Source: an uncultured Clostridia bacterium (GTDB lineage Bacteria; Bacillota; Clostridia; TANB77; CAG-508). Taken from it: a stretch of 6,545 nt of DNA. Position numbers and translations under genes: made by a program. This document shows, piece after piece, positions 1 through 6,395 of this stretch (the first letter of the stretch is position 1; every line of letters begins with the position of its first letter). The stretch is taken from NCBI GenBank assembly GCA_944393755.1, contig CALYBF010000085.1, positions 1 to 6,545 of the forward strand, in the 5' to 3' direction. A model generated the notes under the pieces. That model was not told the origin of the DNA. It saw nothing but the letters and a program-made list of their open reading frames with translations, and ran no database searches.

Positions 1-63
1 TTGAAGTAAATATATATTACTCCAATTTTCTAATTTTTTCAATACCTTTTTATTAAAATTCAC
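1..63 (-). CDS. Possible 5' end of a further operon gene, cut by the left edge
   Basis: A GTG codon at 63-61 opens a frame of 21 codons that runs off the window without a stop. The in-frame codon TAA lies a few codons upstream, so GTG is the most upstream standard start. The translation begins (M)NFNKKVLKKLENWSNIYLL, a basic N-terminus of the kind seen before a first membrane helix. It begins 30 bases after the stop of the GtrA-like gene, and no terminator hairpin lies between. No good Shine-Dalgarno sequence precedes the GTG; an in-frame TTG at 42-40 has an AAGG too close to it. The function cannot be read. By analogy with GtrA-GtrB-GtrC systems, the next gene could be a polytopic lipid-sugar-dependent glycosyltransferase, but this is inference from position only. 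Confidence 0.33.
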   Translation of the reverse strand, partial: MNFNKKVLKKLENWSNIYLLQ

Positions 64-93
64 ACAATTTTCACATTAAAATATAAATTTTAT

Positions 94-576
94 TTATTCT
101 TTGTTATTTTCTTCTTTTTTCTTAAAAACAAAAAACTTACTAAATACATAATTCATAATAACAACCATTACTTGTGTTACTACTTTAGAAACAATGTCAT
201 TTATATGTAATACTTTTACCATTAAAGCAAATGTTCCAACATCACATAGTATTCCAGATACTATTCTTGCTAAGAAAAATGAAATTGCTTCTTTTAATAA
301 CCCTTTTTTTCCTTCTGTTTTGCTATCAAATACAAACAGTTTATTTGTTATGTATGCAAATAATACTGAGCAAAACCACGATAAGCCACTACTTACTACT
401 TCATCTATATTAAATATTCTTGCAAATATATAATAAGATACAAAGTTAACTACCATTGCAAGTGCTCCAAATACTAAGTAGTTTATTATTTCTTTAAATT
501 CAAAATATAAATCTTTTATATCTTTCCACTTTAAATGTTTCCAATCTACTTCTTTTAGTTTTTTTAATTTTTCCAT
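94..576 (-). CDS. GtrA-family membrane protein (putative polyprenyl-phosphate-sugar flippase)
   Basis: This 160-residue protein has a charged cytoplasmic lead (about 1-28) followed by four predicted membrane helices at about 30-52, 60-84, 94-121 and 127-150. That is the size and topology of the GtrA family. Two internal copies of an N-x-x-F/L-x-F pattern are visible: NKLFVF (78-83) closing helix 2 and NYVFSKFFVF (142-151) closing helix 4, as expected for the duplicated fold. GtrA proteins are thought to help translocate polyprenyl-phosphate-linked monosaccharides made by a GtrB-type glycosyltransferase, for decoration of O-antigen, teichoic acid or arabinan. The ATG overlaps the TAA of the upstream glycosyltransferase by one base (TAATG), so the two are probably translationally coupled. 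Which of the two upstream glycosyltransferases it serves is unknown. The family call is firm; the flippase role is inferred. Confidence 0.88.
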   Translation of the reverse strand: MEKLKKLKEVDWKHLKWKDIKDLYFEFKEIINYLVFGALAMVVNFVSYYIFARIFNIDEVVSSGLSWFCSVLFAYITNKLFVFDSKTEGKKGLLKEAISFFLARIVSGILCDVGTFALMVKVLHINDIVSKVVTQVMVVIMNYVFSKFFVFKKKEENNKE

Positions 577-1526
577 TATCTATTTTCTTCCTTTTTTAAA
601 TCATTAAATCTATCTTTATATTCATTTAATTTTATTTCAAAATCTCTTTTACTTCTCTTTATTACTGTTTGTAATATTAAACCACCAAAGAATGATTCTA
701 TTGAGCAAATAAAGAAAAATACACTTGCTACAAATGATGGCATCTTAGGTACTAGTCCTGTACTTACATAATCTATTAATACTGGTATTAAAAATGCTAG
801 TCCTATTAATGCTAGTATTACTGCTACCCAAGTAAAAAATGAAAATGGTCTATAATCTTTATATAATGTTCCTATTGTTTTTATTACTCTTGCTCCGTCT
901 ACATATGTATTTAATTTTGATTCGCTTCCTTCTGGTCTATCTCTATATTCTATTACTATATTTTCTACTTGCATATTTTTATCTAATGTATGTATTGTCA
1001 TTTCTGTTTCTATTTCAAAACCTTTTGACAATACTGGAAATGTTTTTACAAATTCATAACTAAATGCTCTATATCCTGTCATTACATCTCTTATATCACT
1101 CTTATATATCATATTTATTAATTTTCTTACTAATACATTTCCTACATTATGAAATGGTCTTTTGTTTTCTGTGAAATATGTTGACGATAATCTATCTCCT
1201 ATTACCATATCTGCATTTCTTTCTAATACTGCTCTGCACATTTCTCTTGCATATTCTGCTGGATATGTATCATCTCCATCTGTCATTATATAACATTCTG
1301 CATCTATATCACGGAACATACTTCTTATTACATTTCCTTTTCCTTGTTTTCTTTCATACCTAACTATCGCCCCTGCTTTTCTTGCTATTTCATCTGTTCC
1401 ATCTTTTGAATTATTATCATATACATATATTGTTGCCTCTGGAAGCTCTCTTTTAAAATCTTCTATTACCTTTTTTACTGTTTTACTTTCATTATAACAA
1501 GGTATTAATACTGCTATTTTATCCAT
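576..1526 (-). CDS. Family 2 glycosyltransferase, DPM1/polyprenyl-phosphate sugar synthase type
   Basis: This 316-residue protein has an N-terminal GT-A domain and a membrane C-terminus. Visible motifs are the nucleotide-binding start AVLIPCYNES (5-14), YDNNSKDGT (36-44), the metal-binding TDGDDTYPAEY (82-92) in place of DxD, and MTGYRAFS (149-156) with the acceptor-side region FEIETEMTIHT (170-180). Two hydrophobic helices follow at about 229-255 and 264-289, then a long charged tail. This matches DPM/DPG-synthase-like enzymes, which move a sugar from a nucleotide donor to a polyprenyl phosphate on the cytoplasmic face. Donor and product cannot be read from the sequence. The start is supported by TAGGAG at 1540-1535, eight bases upstream of ATG. 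It lies 17 bases after the other glycosyltransferase and overlaps the GtrA gene by one base. It is clearly a different subfamily from the 1544-2488 protein, not a recent duplicate. Confidence 0.9.
   Translation of the reverse strand: MDKIAVLIPCYNESKTVKKVIEDFKRELPEATIYVYDNNSKDGTDEIARKAGAIVRYERKQGKGNVIRSMFRDIDAECYIMTDGDDTYPAEYAREMCRAVLERNADMVIGDRLSSTYFTENKRPFHNVGNVLVRKLINMIYKSDIRDVMTGYRAFSYEFVKTFPVLSKGFEIETEMTIHTLDKNMQVENIVIEYRDRPEGSESKLNTYVDGARVIKTIGTLYKDYRPFSFFTWVAVILALIGLAFLIPVLIDYVSTGLVPKMPSFVASVFFFICSIESFFGGLILQTVIKRSKRDFEIKLNEYKDRFNDLKKEENR
587..593 (-). promoter_or_regulatory. Shine-Dalgarno for the GtrA gene, inside the preceding CDS
   Basis: AAGGAAG lies ten bases before the ATG at 576-574 and within the last codons of the upstream glycosyltransferase. 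With the TAATG stop-start overlap this supports the chosen GtrA start and coupled translation of the pair. Confidence 0.55.
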
Positions 1527-1543
1527 TTTAACATCTCCTAATA

Positions 1544-2488
1544 TTAATCATTCATTTCTTTTTTCCCATTATATTCATTTACTAAATATAAAGGTCTATT
1601 TTTAGTTTCATTAAATATTCTTCCTAAATATTCCCCTATTATTCCAAATAATAATATTTGTATTCCAGAGAAGAATAATATAAGTAAAATAATTGCTTGA
1701 TATGCTTGTATTGCTTGATTTACAACAAAACATTTTATTATCACATATATAAAATATACAAATAACGCAATAAATGTTGGTATTGATACATATGTTGCAA
1801 GTCTTAATGGTGATGTTGTAAATGATGTTATTCCGTCTATTGCTAAGTCTATTAATTTTTTATAATTCCATTTAGTTGTTCCTGCAACCCTTGGGTCTCT
1901 ATCATATAATACTTCTTTTTTCTTATATCCTATCCAACTAAACATTGATTTTGTATTTCTTTGTGATTCACGAAGTTTTTTTAGTGCATTTACACATCTT
2001 CTATCAAGTAATCTAAAATCTCCTGTATCTTCTTGTATTTCTACTTTTGTTAGATGTTGTAATACTCTATAATACATTTTTGATGTAAATTTCTTAAGCC
2101 AGGTTTCACCTTTTCTAGAACGTCTTTTAGCATATACATCATCATATCCTTCTTCCCAATATTTTACCAATTCTGGTATTAATTCTGGTGGGTCTTGAAG
2201 GTCTGCATCCATAAATATTACACAATCTCCTGTTGCATAATCAAGTCCTGCTATCATTGCTATTTCTTTTCCAAAGTTTCTTGAAAAATCTACATAACAA
2301 ATTCTTTCATCTTTACTTCTAAACTCTTTTATTATTTCTATTGTTTTATCTTTACTTCCATCATTTACAAATAATATTTCGAATTCATAGTTTTTCATAT
2401 CTTCCATTAATTTTTTTAACCTATCATATAATAATGGTAGAGATTCTTCTTCATTATATGCTGGAATTATAATACTAATTTTTTTCAT
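1544..2488 (-). CDS. Family 2 glycosyltransferase, GtrB/bactoprenol glucosyltransferase type
   Basis: This 314-residue protein matches GtrB/YkcC/CsbB-like enzymes in length and motif order: SIIIPAYNEEESL (5-17), VNDGSKDKT (41-49), SRNFGKE (69-75), metal-binding FMDADLQDPPELI (92-104), DTGDFRLL (154-161) and the arginine-rich R-x(2)-GTTKWNYKKL stretch (200-212). Two membrane helices follow at about 231-255 and 264-288, ending in GEYLGRIFNETKNRPLYLV (285-303), which is typical of the family's C-terminus. Known members transfer glucose or another hexose from a nucleotide sugar to undecaprenyl phosphate; a GtrA-type protein then helps it cross the membrane. The specific sugar here is not determinable. 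AGAAGGAAAG lies six bases upstream of the ATG, and the gap to the PRPP synthetase stop is 18 bases. No catalytic motif is missing. It is the better match of the two glycosyltransferases to a classical GtrB partner of the GtrA-like protein. Confidence 0.93.
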   Translation of the reverse strand: MKKISIIIPAYNEEESLPLLYDRLKKLMEDMKNYEFEILFVNDGSKDKTIEIIKEFRSKDERICYVDFSRNFGKEIAMIAGLDYATGDCVIFMDADLQDPPELIPELVKYWEEGYDDVYAKRRSRKGETWLKKFTSKMYYRVLQHLTKVEIQEDTGDFRLLDRRCVNALKKLRESQRNTKSMFSWIGYKKKEVLYDRDPRVAGTTKWNYKKLIDLAIDGITSFTTSPLRLATYVSIPTFIALFVYFIYVIIKCFVVNQAIQAYQAIILLILFFSGIQILLFGIIGEYLGRIFNETKNRPLYLVNEYNGKKEMND

Positions 2489-2506
2489 ATACTTTCCTTC
2501 TTTCTA

Positions 2507-3460
2507 CTACTCTCTAAATAAATCTCCTACTGGTTCTTCTGTATGTATCCTTTTTATTGTTTCTGCAAATAACGGTGCGATTGATAATACTGTTATCTTA
2601 TCTATTTGTTTTTCTTCTGTTAATGGTATTGTATTTGTTACAACCAATTCTTTTATTTCAGAATTTTTTATTCTTTCTATCGCTGGTCCTGATAATACTG
2701 GATGAGTACAACCTGCATATATTGCTTTTGCTCCAAATTTGCTTAAAACCTTTACTGTTTCCATCATAGACCCTGCTGTATCTATTTCATCATCAAATAT
2801 AATTGCATTTTTATCTTTAACATCACCTATAATTGTACTTGCAATTGCTCTATCATCATTTCCTTCTCTTCTTTTATCTACTAATGCTATTGGGCAATTA
2901 AAATATTCAGAATATTTATATGCTTTTTTTGAACTTCCTGCATCTGTTGCAACAATTACCATATTATCTAAATTCTTTTTCTTAAAATAATCTTCTAATA
3001 TATATTCACCTGTTAACCTATCACAATTAATATTAAAATATGCTTGTATTGCTGGGTTGTGTAAATCACAAGTAACTACTCTTGTTGCTCCTGCTGCTTC
3101 TATTATTTCTGCCATTAATTTTGCTGTTATTGGAACTCTAGGTTGGTCTTTTTTATCTGACCTTGAATATGGAAAATAAGGTAGAACAACATTTATATTT
3201 TTAGCGGAAGCTCTTTTTACTGCATCTATCGTAATTAATAATTCCATTATTCTTTCATTTACTGGTGGTAAATTAGTTTGCACAATAAAAACGTCTTTAT
3301 CTCTTACAGTTTCTAAGATTTGTACAAAATTATTATCATTTTTAAATTTCATATGATTTATTTTTCCTAATTCTATCCCTAAATAATCACATATTTCTCC
3401 AGCAAATTTTTCTGCAGTAGGACAAGCAAACACTTTTAATTTTTCTAATTTGTTTTCCAT
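2507..3460 (-). CDS. prs: Ribose-phosphate pyrophosphokinase (PRPP synthetase), divergent class I paralog
   Basis: This 317-residue cytoplasmic enzyme is predicted to make 5-phosphoribosyl 1-pyrophosphate from ribose 5-phosphate and ATP. Visible family landmarks are YLGIELGK (26-33), VRDKDVFIVQ (52-61), PYFPYSRSDKKDQPRVPITA (94-113), CDLH with the metal-binding His134, TDAGSSKKA (172-180), DKRR (195-198), the PRPP-binding loop DDEIDTAGS (223-231) and THPVLSGPAIERI (252-264). Length and end-to-end alignment fit class I. Several normally near-invariant positions differ: the N-terminal F-S-D-G-E or F-S-N-Q-E stretch is FKNDNN (39-44), Arg-Gln after PYAR is Arg-Ser (100-101), and DAGG is DAGS. 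It therefore looks like a specialised paralog rather than the housekeeping copy, though activity is likely because the loop aspartates, His134 and Lys196/Arg198 remain. GAGGAG lies eight bases before ATG. Its place between exporter and glycosyltransferase genes suggests PRPP supply for glycan synthesis, which is inference. Confidence 0.92.
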   Translation of the reverse strand: MENKLEKLKVFACPTAEKFAGEICDYLGIELGKINHMKFKNDNNFVQILETVRDKDVFIVQTNLPPVNERIMELLITIDAVKRASAKNINVVLPYFPYSRSDKKDQPRVPITAKLMAEIIEAAGATRVVTCDLHNPAIQAYFNINCDRLTGEYILEDYFKKKNLDNMVIVATDAGSSKKAYKYSEYFNCPIALVDKRREGNDDRAIASTIIGDVKDKNAIIFDDEIDTAGSMMETVKVLSKFGAKAIYAGCTHPVLSGPAIERIKNSEIKELVVTNTIPLTEEKQIDKITVLSIAPLFAETIKRIHTEEPVGDLFRE

Positions 3461-3500
3461 TTAATTTTCTCCTCAATTTTAAAATTTAAAAGTTGTTTAA

Positions 3501-4274
3501 TTATAATTGTTCTGCAAATCCTTTTTGTAATTTCTTAAATATAAAATATCCAACAACTGTTAATACTAAAGATATTCCCAATAATGTAACAAGAATTTCC
3601 ATATTTGGCATTTGATGATAATAGAATATATCTCTATATGCATTTATTAAATGTGTCATTGGGTTCAAGTTAACTAATATTTGTAATGTATGTGGCAATT
3701 GTTCTAATTTATATACTATTGGTGTTGCATAAAATGCTGCCATTAAAACAACTCCTATAATATGTTCTAAATCTCTAAAATATACTGTTACTGATGATAC
3801 AATAAAACCTATTCCTAATAATAATACATATTGTATAAGTAATATAAAAGGATATAATAATATATACCAAGATAAACCTACTCCAGAAAAGATTACAAAT
3901 GCAAGTATTATTATTGTTGATATAATAAAATTAACTGCTCCACTTGTTACTACAGATACTGGAAGTATCTCTCTTGGGAAATATACTTTTTTTATGATAT
4001 CTGCATTTCCTATTACAGTAAAAGCTGCTTGTGTTATTGCTGTTGTAAAGTATGTCCAAGGAATTAAAGCAACACATATATATATTGGATATGTTTTATC
4101 TCCCCCTGCAAGTAATGCTCCAAATATTACTGAATATACAAGTAATTGTAAAAGTGGGTTTAAAAATGACCACAAAACCCCTAAAAATGAGTTTTTATAT
4201 CTTCCTCTTATTTCTTTTTTTACGTTTGTTTTTAATAATTCTCTATAATTATATATTTTCTTAAAAATATTCAT
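3501..4274 (-). CDS. ABC-2 type polysaccharide/teichoic acid export permease (Wzm/TagG-like)
   Basis: This 257-residue polytopic protein has about six membrane helices (roughly 34-56, 63-84, 105-130, 136-163, 170-189 and 227-247). It carries the family signature near the N-terminus: an amphipathic lead ending RGRYKNSFLGVLWSFLNPL (23-41), then later VYFRDLEHI (164-172) and NLNPMTHLINAYRD (202-215). These mark the ABC2_membrane permeases that export undecaprenyl-linked O-antigen, capsule or wall teichoic acid across the cytoplasmic membrane as a dimer with a Wzt/TagH-type ATPase. That ATPase gene lies 13 bases upstream. The ATG is preceded by AAAGGGAG with normal spacing. A 40-base gap to the PRPP synthetase gene follows, with no terminator visible. 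The cargo glycan cannot be deduced; TagG, RfbA and Wzm relatives are hard to separate by eye. Confidence 0.93.
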   Translation of the reverse strand: MNIFKKIYNYRELLKTNVKKEIRGRYKNSFLGVLWSFLNPLLQLLVYSVIFGALLAGGDKTYPIYICVALIPWTYFTTAITQAAFTVIGNADIIKKVYFPREILPVSVVTSGAVNFIISTIIILAFVIFSGVGLSWYILLYPFILLIQYVLLLGIGFIVSSVTVYFRDLEHIIGVVLMAAFYATPIVYKLEQLPHTLQILVNLNPMTHLINAYRDIFYYHQMPNMEILVTLLGISLVLTVVGYFIFKKLQKGFAEQL

Positions 4275-4287
4275 ATTTCTCCCTTTC

Positions 4288-5034
4288 TTACATTGTTTCT
4301 TTTAAATATTCATCTACTACTTCATTAGTATTTCCATCCATTCTAACCACACCATTAGATAACCATACTGCTCTATCACATAAATTTCTAACAGAGTCCA
4401 TACTATGAGTTACAAATACCATTGTTTTTCCTTCTCTTTTTAATTCTCTCATCTTATTAAAACACTTCTCTTGGAAATGTTGGTCTCCTACTGATAAGAT
4501 TTCATCAATAAGTAAAATATCTGCATCTACATTTATTGCAACTGAAAATGCAAGACGCATATACATACCAGATGAATATGTTCTTACAGGGTTATCTATA
4601 AAATCTTGTAATTCTGAAAATTCTATTATTTGGTCTAATCTTTTGTCAATTTCTTTTCTTGTTAAACCAAATATAGAAGAATTAAAGTAGATATTTTCTC
4701 TACCTGAAAAATCAGGGTGAAAACCTGCACCTAGTTCCAATAAAGATGTTAATTTTCCTTTTGTTTCAATTGTACCTTTATTAGGGAAAATGATTTGTGT
4801 CATCAATTTTAAAAGTGTTGATTTTCCACTTCCATTAACACCTATTAAAGCTACAGTCTCTCCTTTTTTTATATCTAAATTTATATCTTTTAATACTTCT
4901 CTTTTTTCTTTTCTTTTATTTCTCATCCAAAATAAGGCTCTTTCTTTTAATGTATTAGCCCTATCATAATATATATCAAAACTTTTATATACATGATCTA
5001 CTTTTATTGCTATATCATTTTCATTTTCTTTCAT
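4288..5034 (-). CDS. ABC polysaccharide/teichoic acid exporter ATP-binding protein (Wzt/TagH-like, short form)
   Basis: This 248-residue nucleotide-binding subunit pairs with the adjacent permease. Motifs in order are VYKSFDIYY (15-23), Walker A GVNGSGKST (65-73), the Q-loop-region SLLELGAGFHPDFSGREN (97-114) characteristic of polysaccharide exporters, ABC signature YSSGM (153-157), Walker B ILLIDE (173-178) with DEILSVGD, and the switch histidine His210 in FVTHSMD. The spacer between the N-terminal strand and the Walker A region is long and basic (25-45), as in TagH, Wzt and KpsT relatives. The protein ends shortly after the NBD (DEYLKETM), so it lacks the C-terminal carbohydrate-recognition domain of full Wzt proteins and the long C-terminal extension of TagH. 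It is the first gene of the operon: AAAGGAG lies seven bases before ATG, and the promoter leaves a leader of about 28 bases. Confidence 0.94.
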   Translation of the reverse strand: MKENENDIAIKVDHVYKSFDIYYDRANTLKERALFWMRNKRKEKREVLKDINLDIKKGETVALIGVNGSGKSTLLKLMTQIIFPNKGTIETKGKLTSLLELGAGFHPDFSGRENIYFNSSIFGLTRKEIDKRLDQIIEFSELQDFIDNPVRTYSSGMYMRLAFSVAINVDADILLIDEILSVGDQHFQEKCFNKMRELKREGKTMVFVTHSMDSVRNLCDRAVWLSNGVVRMDGNTNEVVDEYLKETM

Positions 5035-5068
5035 TTTTTAGCTCCTTTTGTAAATTTAGTTCGTTCTA

Positions 5069-5096
5069 ATTATATCATAAATTCCTTTCTTGTCAA
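5069..5096 (-). promoter_or_regulatory. Sigma-A type promoter of the exporter/glycosyltransferase operon
   Basis: Read on the minus strand, -35 TTGACA (5096-5091) and -10 TATAAT (5074-5069) are both perfect consensus, separated by 16 bases. TG lies one base before the -10 (5077-5076), giving an extended -10. The predicted start near 5062 leaves about 28 untranslated bases with the Shine-Dalgarno AAAGGAG (5049-5043) before the ATG at 5034. No riboswitch-size leader is present, so regulation, if any, would act at the promoter. Confidence 0.88.
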
Positions 5097-5098
5097 TT

Positions 5099-5118
5099 AT
5101 AGAAAAAATTTTTTCTAT
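5099..5118. repeat. 20-bp perfect A/T palindrome abutting the operon -35
   Basis: ATAGAAAAAATTTTTTCTAT equals its own reverse complement and ends two bases upstream of the -35 hexamer. The phased A6 and T6 tracts at roughly -40 to -57 are where an UP element contacts RNA polymerase alpha. The symmetry would also suit a dimeric DNA-binding protein. No loop exists for a stable RNA hairpin. In so AT-rich a genome the tracts are common, but the flanking ATAG/CTAT symmetry makes 20 exact bases less trivial. Confidence 0.5.
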
Positions 5119-5120
5119 CC

Positions 5121-5151
5121 AAAAAAACTAAGTATATTAACTTAGTCTTTT
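5121..5151 (-). terminator. Intrinsic terminator of the ATPase (DUF4143) unit
   Basis: On the minus strand ACTAAGT, a six-base loop (TAATAT) and ACTTAGT form a perfect 7-bp stem (5146-5127) running into a T tract of seven (5127-5121). A G-T and four A-T pairs can extend the stem at its base. It starts five bases after the stop codon of the ATPase gene. It separates that gene from the exporter operon, which begins at its own promoter just downstream. The other strand has only a short CTTTT, so it should act mainly on minus-strand transcripts. Confidence 0.82.
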
Positions 5152-5155
5152 AGAT

Positions 5156-6289
5156 TTATTTTATTAAGAAAGTTGCATATAATGGAATAGATTTTATATT
5201 ATTTTCAAAGCCAAAATTTTTACTAGATATTCTAATTGCATATTTAGGTTTAAATCTTTCCATATAAGTTTTTAAACTCTTAGCTTTAGTATTGTCGCTT
5301 GATTTTACTTCGATAGGTATTAACCCATCTTCATTATAAATTATAAAATCAATTTCGGCATCACTTTTAGACTTCCAATAATACAAAGTAATATCATTGA
5401 AAACAAATTCTTGTGCCACGTAATTTTCCGCCAAAACCCCTTTGTACAAAAAATTATCATTTAAAATTATTTGATTGTAATTTATTTCTAGTAAAGATGT
5501 TAAAATGCCAACATCACTTAAAAATAATTTAAATACTTCGTTATCTATATATGCCATTGGCGGAATATTTATTGAGTTAAGAGCTGTGCACTTATACACT
5601 AAATTACTAGAATATAACCAATTTAGTGCAGACTCGTAATCTTTGCTTCTTGCTCCTTTTTTTATTTTTGAATATTGAAATTTTTTGCTCAAATTTTCCA
5701 GCTGAGCTGGTATTGTTTTATATGTTTCTTCAATTCTTGTTGCTTCGAAAGAATTTAAAACATATTTATTCATATCATTTAAATATGAATTTATAATATT
5801 TTTCATAATTTCCTTATCGTATTTTAAAATCTCTTTATTATTCTGTAAAAAATTATTAATACAAGCAGGCATTCCTCCAATACATAAATATTGCCTATAT
5901 AAATCTAATAATTTTTGATGCAAAACATCAGTCATCTGTTTATTTTGATTATAGCATTCTTTTATTTCTTCTATCAAAGTTTCACCCATTTCAGGCATAT
6001 TAGCCATAATAAATTCCTCAAAGTCCATTGGATACATATTTATCATTCTAACCTTTCCTACTGGAAAAGAACTATGAAATCTATTTATTTTTACACCTAA
6101 TAAACTACCTGCACAAATAATTTTAAAAGGTCTTTTATCTTCACAAAAATACTTTAAACTACTTATTATTTCCTCGCTCTCTTGTACTTCATCAAAGAAT
6201 ATAATAGTATTTTCTATATCTATAGATTTATTTAAAATTATTTGAAGCCTTATAAATTTTTCTTCAGTTGAAATTTTTTGTGCAAACAT
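5156..6289 (-). CDS. Downstream open frame of the broken DUF4143 ATPase (C-terminal 377 residues)
   Basis: This is the largest uninterrupted reading frame of the frameshifted gene. Its first ATG (6289) corresponds to residue 60 of the restored protein and has no Shine-Dalgarno sequence, so it is probably not a natural start. If translated alone it would keep Walker B and the nuclease-like C-terminus but lack Walker A, so it could not bind ATP normally. The frame extends upstream of the ATG to about 6396 without another ATG, GTG or TTG codon. Confidence 0.6.
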   Translation of the reverse strand: MFAQKISTEEKFIRLQIILNKSIDIENTIIFFDEVQESEEIISSLKYFCEDKRPFKIICAGSLLGVKINRFHSSFPVGKVRMINMYPMDFEEFIMANMPEMGETLIEEIKECYNQNKQMTDVLHQKLLDLYRQYLCIGGMPACINNFLQNNKEILKYDKEIMKNIINSYLNDMNKYVLNSFEATRIEETYKTIPAQLENLSKKFQYSKIKKGARSKDYESALNWLYSSNLVYKCTALNSINIPPMAYIDNEVFKLFLSDVGILTSLLEINYNQIILNDNFLYKGVLAENYVAQEFVFNDITLYYWKSKSDAEIDFIIYNEDGLIPIEVKSSDNTKAKSLKTYMERFKPKYAIRISSKNFGFENNIKSIPLYATFLIK

Positions 6290-6394
6290 TTCAACTATTT
6301 CGCTATGTTCTAACAGATTAATATATATATTATTTTCAAATTCTCTTTCGCAAAATTCTTTTATTATATAAGTCTTTCCAACTTGTCGTGCACC

Positions 6395-6395
6395 G
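6395..6395 (-). other. Single-base insertion that breaks the ATPase frame
   Basis: The coding strand reads GTAATTCGGTGCACGACAAG. Dropping the C gives GTA ATT GGT GCA CGA CAA, that is V-I-G-A-R-Q, the exact expected approach to the P-loop. As given, the frame runs V-I-R-C-T-T-S-W and ends at TGA (6338-6336) after 43 codons. The base is not in a homopolymer run. A weak hairpin (TACCA/TGGTA, plus-strand 6399-6412) lies beside it. No slippery heptamer is present, so programmed frameshifting is unlikely. Confidence 0.8.

Noticed and set aside
1..10. TTGAAGTAAA at the left edge repeated inverted at 6517-6526
   Set aside because: A ten-base AT-rich match; the right copy is part of a promoter and the left has no -10 at a suitable distance. 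Flanking bases do not match, so it is not a mobile-element end.
194..433. Plus-strand open frames over the GtrA gene and over the permease start (3994-4264)
   Set aside because: They are shadows of membrane-protein genes on the other strand, with no family motif or start signal.
839..1063. Plus-strand open frames opposite the glycosyltransferase genes (also 1178-1363, 2557-2769, 2739-2990)
   Set aside because: They lie wholly inside well-supported minus-strand genes, translate to Leu/Tyr/Phe-rich strings expected from the complement of AT-rich purine-biased codons, and lack ribosome binding sites.
3475..3486. AATTTTAAAATT palindrome between the permease and prs genes
   Set aside because: Twelve bases made only of A and T, with no GC stem and no T tract after a loop. 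It is neither a terminator nor a convincing operator in such AT-rich DNA.
5035..5155. Possible small RNA or riboswitch in the largest intergenic gap
   Set aside because: The gap is fully explained by the terminator, palindrome, promoter and a leader of about 28 bases, which is too short for a riboswitch.
5915..6100. 61-codon plus-strand frame inside the ATPase gene
   Set aside because: It is antisense to coding sequence that reads convincingly as the DUF4143 protein, with no ribosome binding site.
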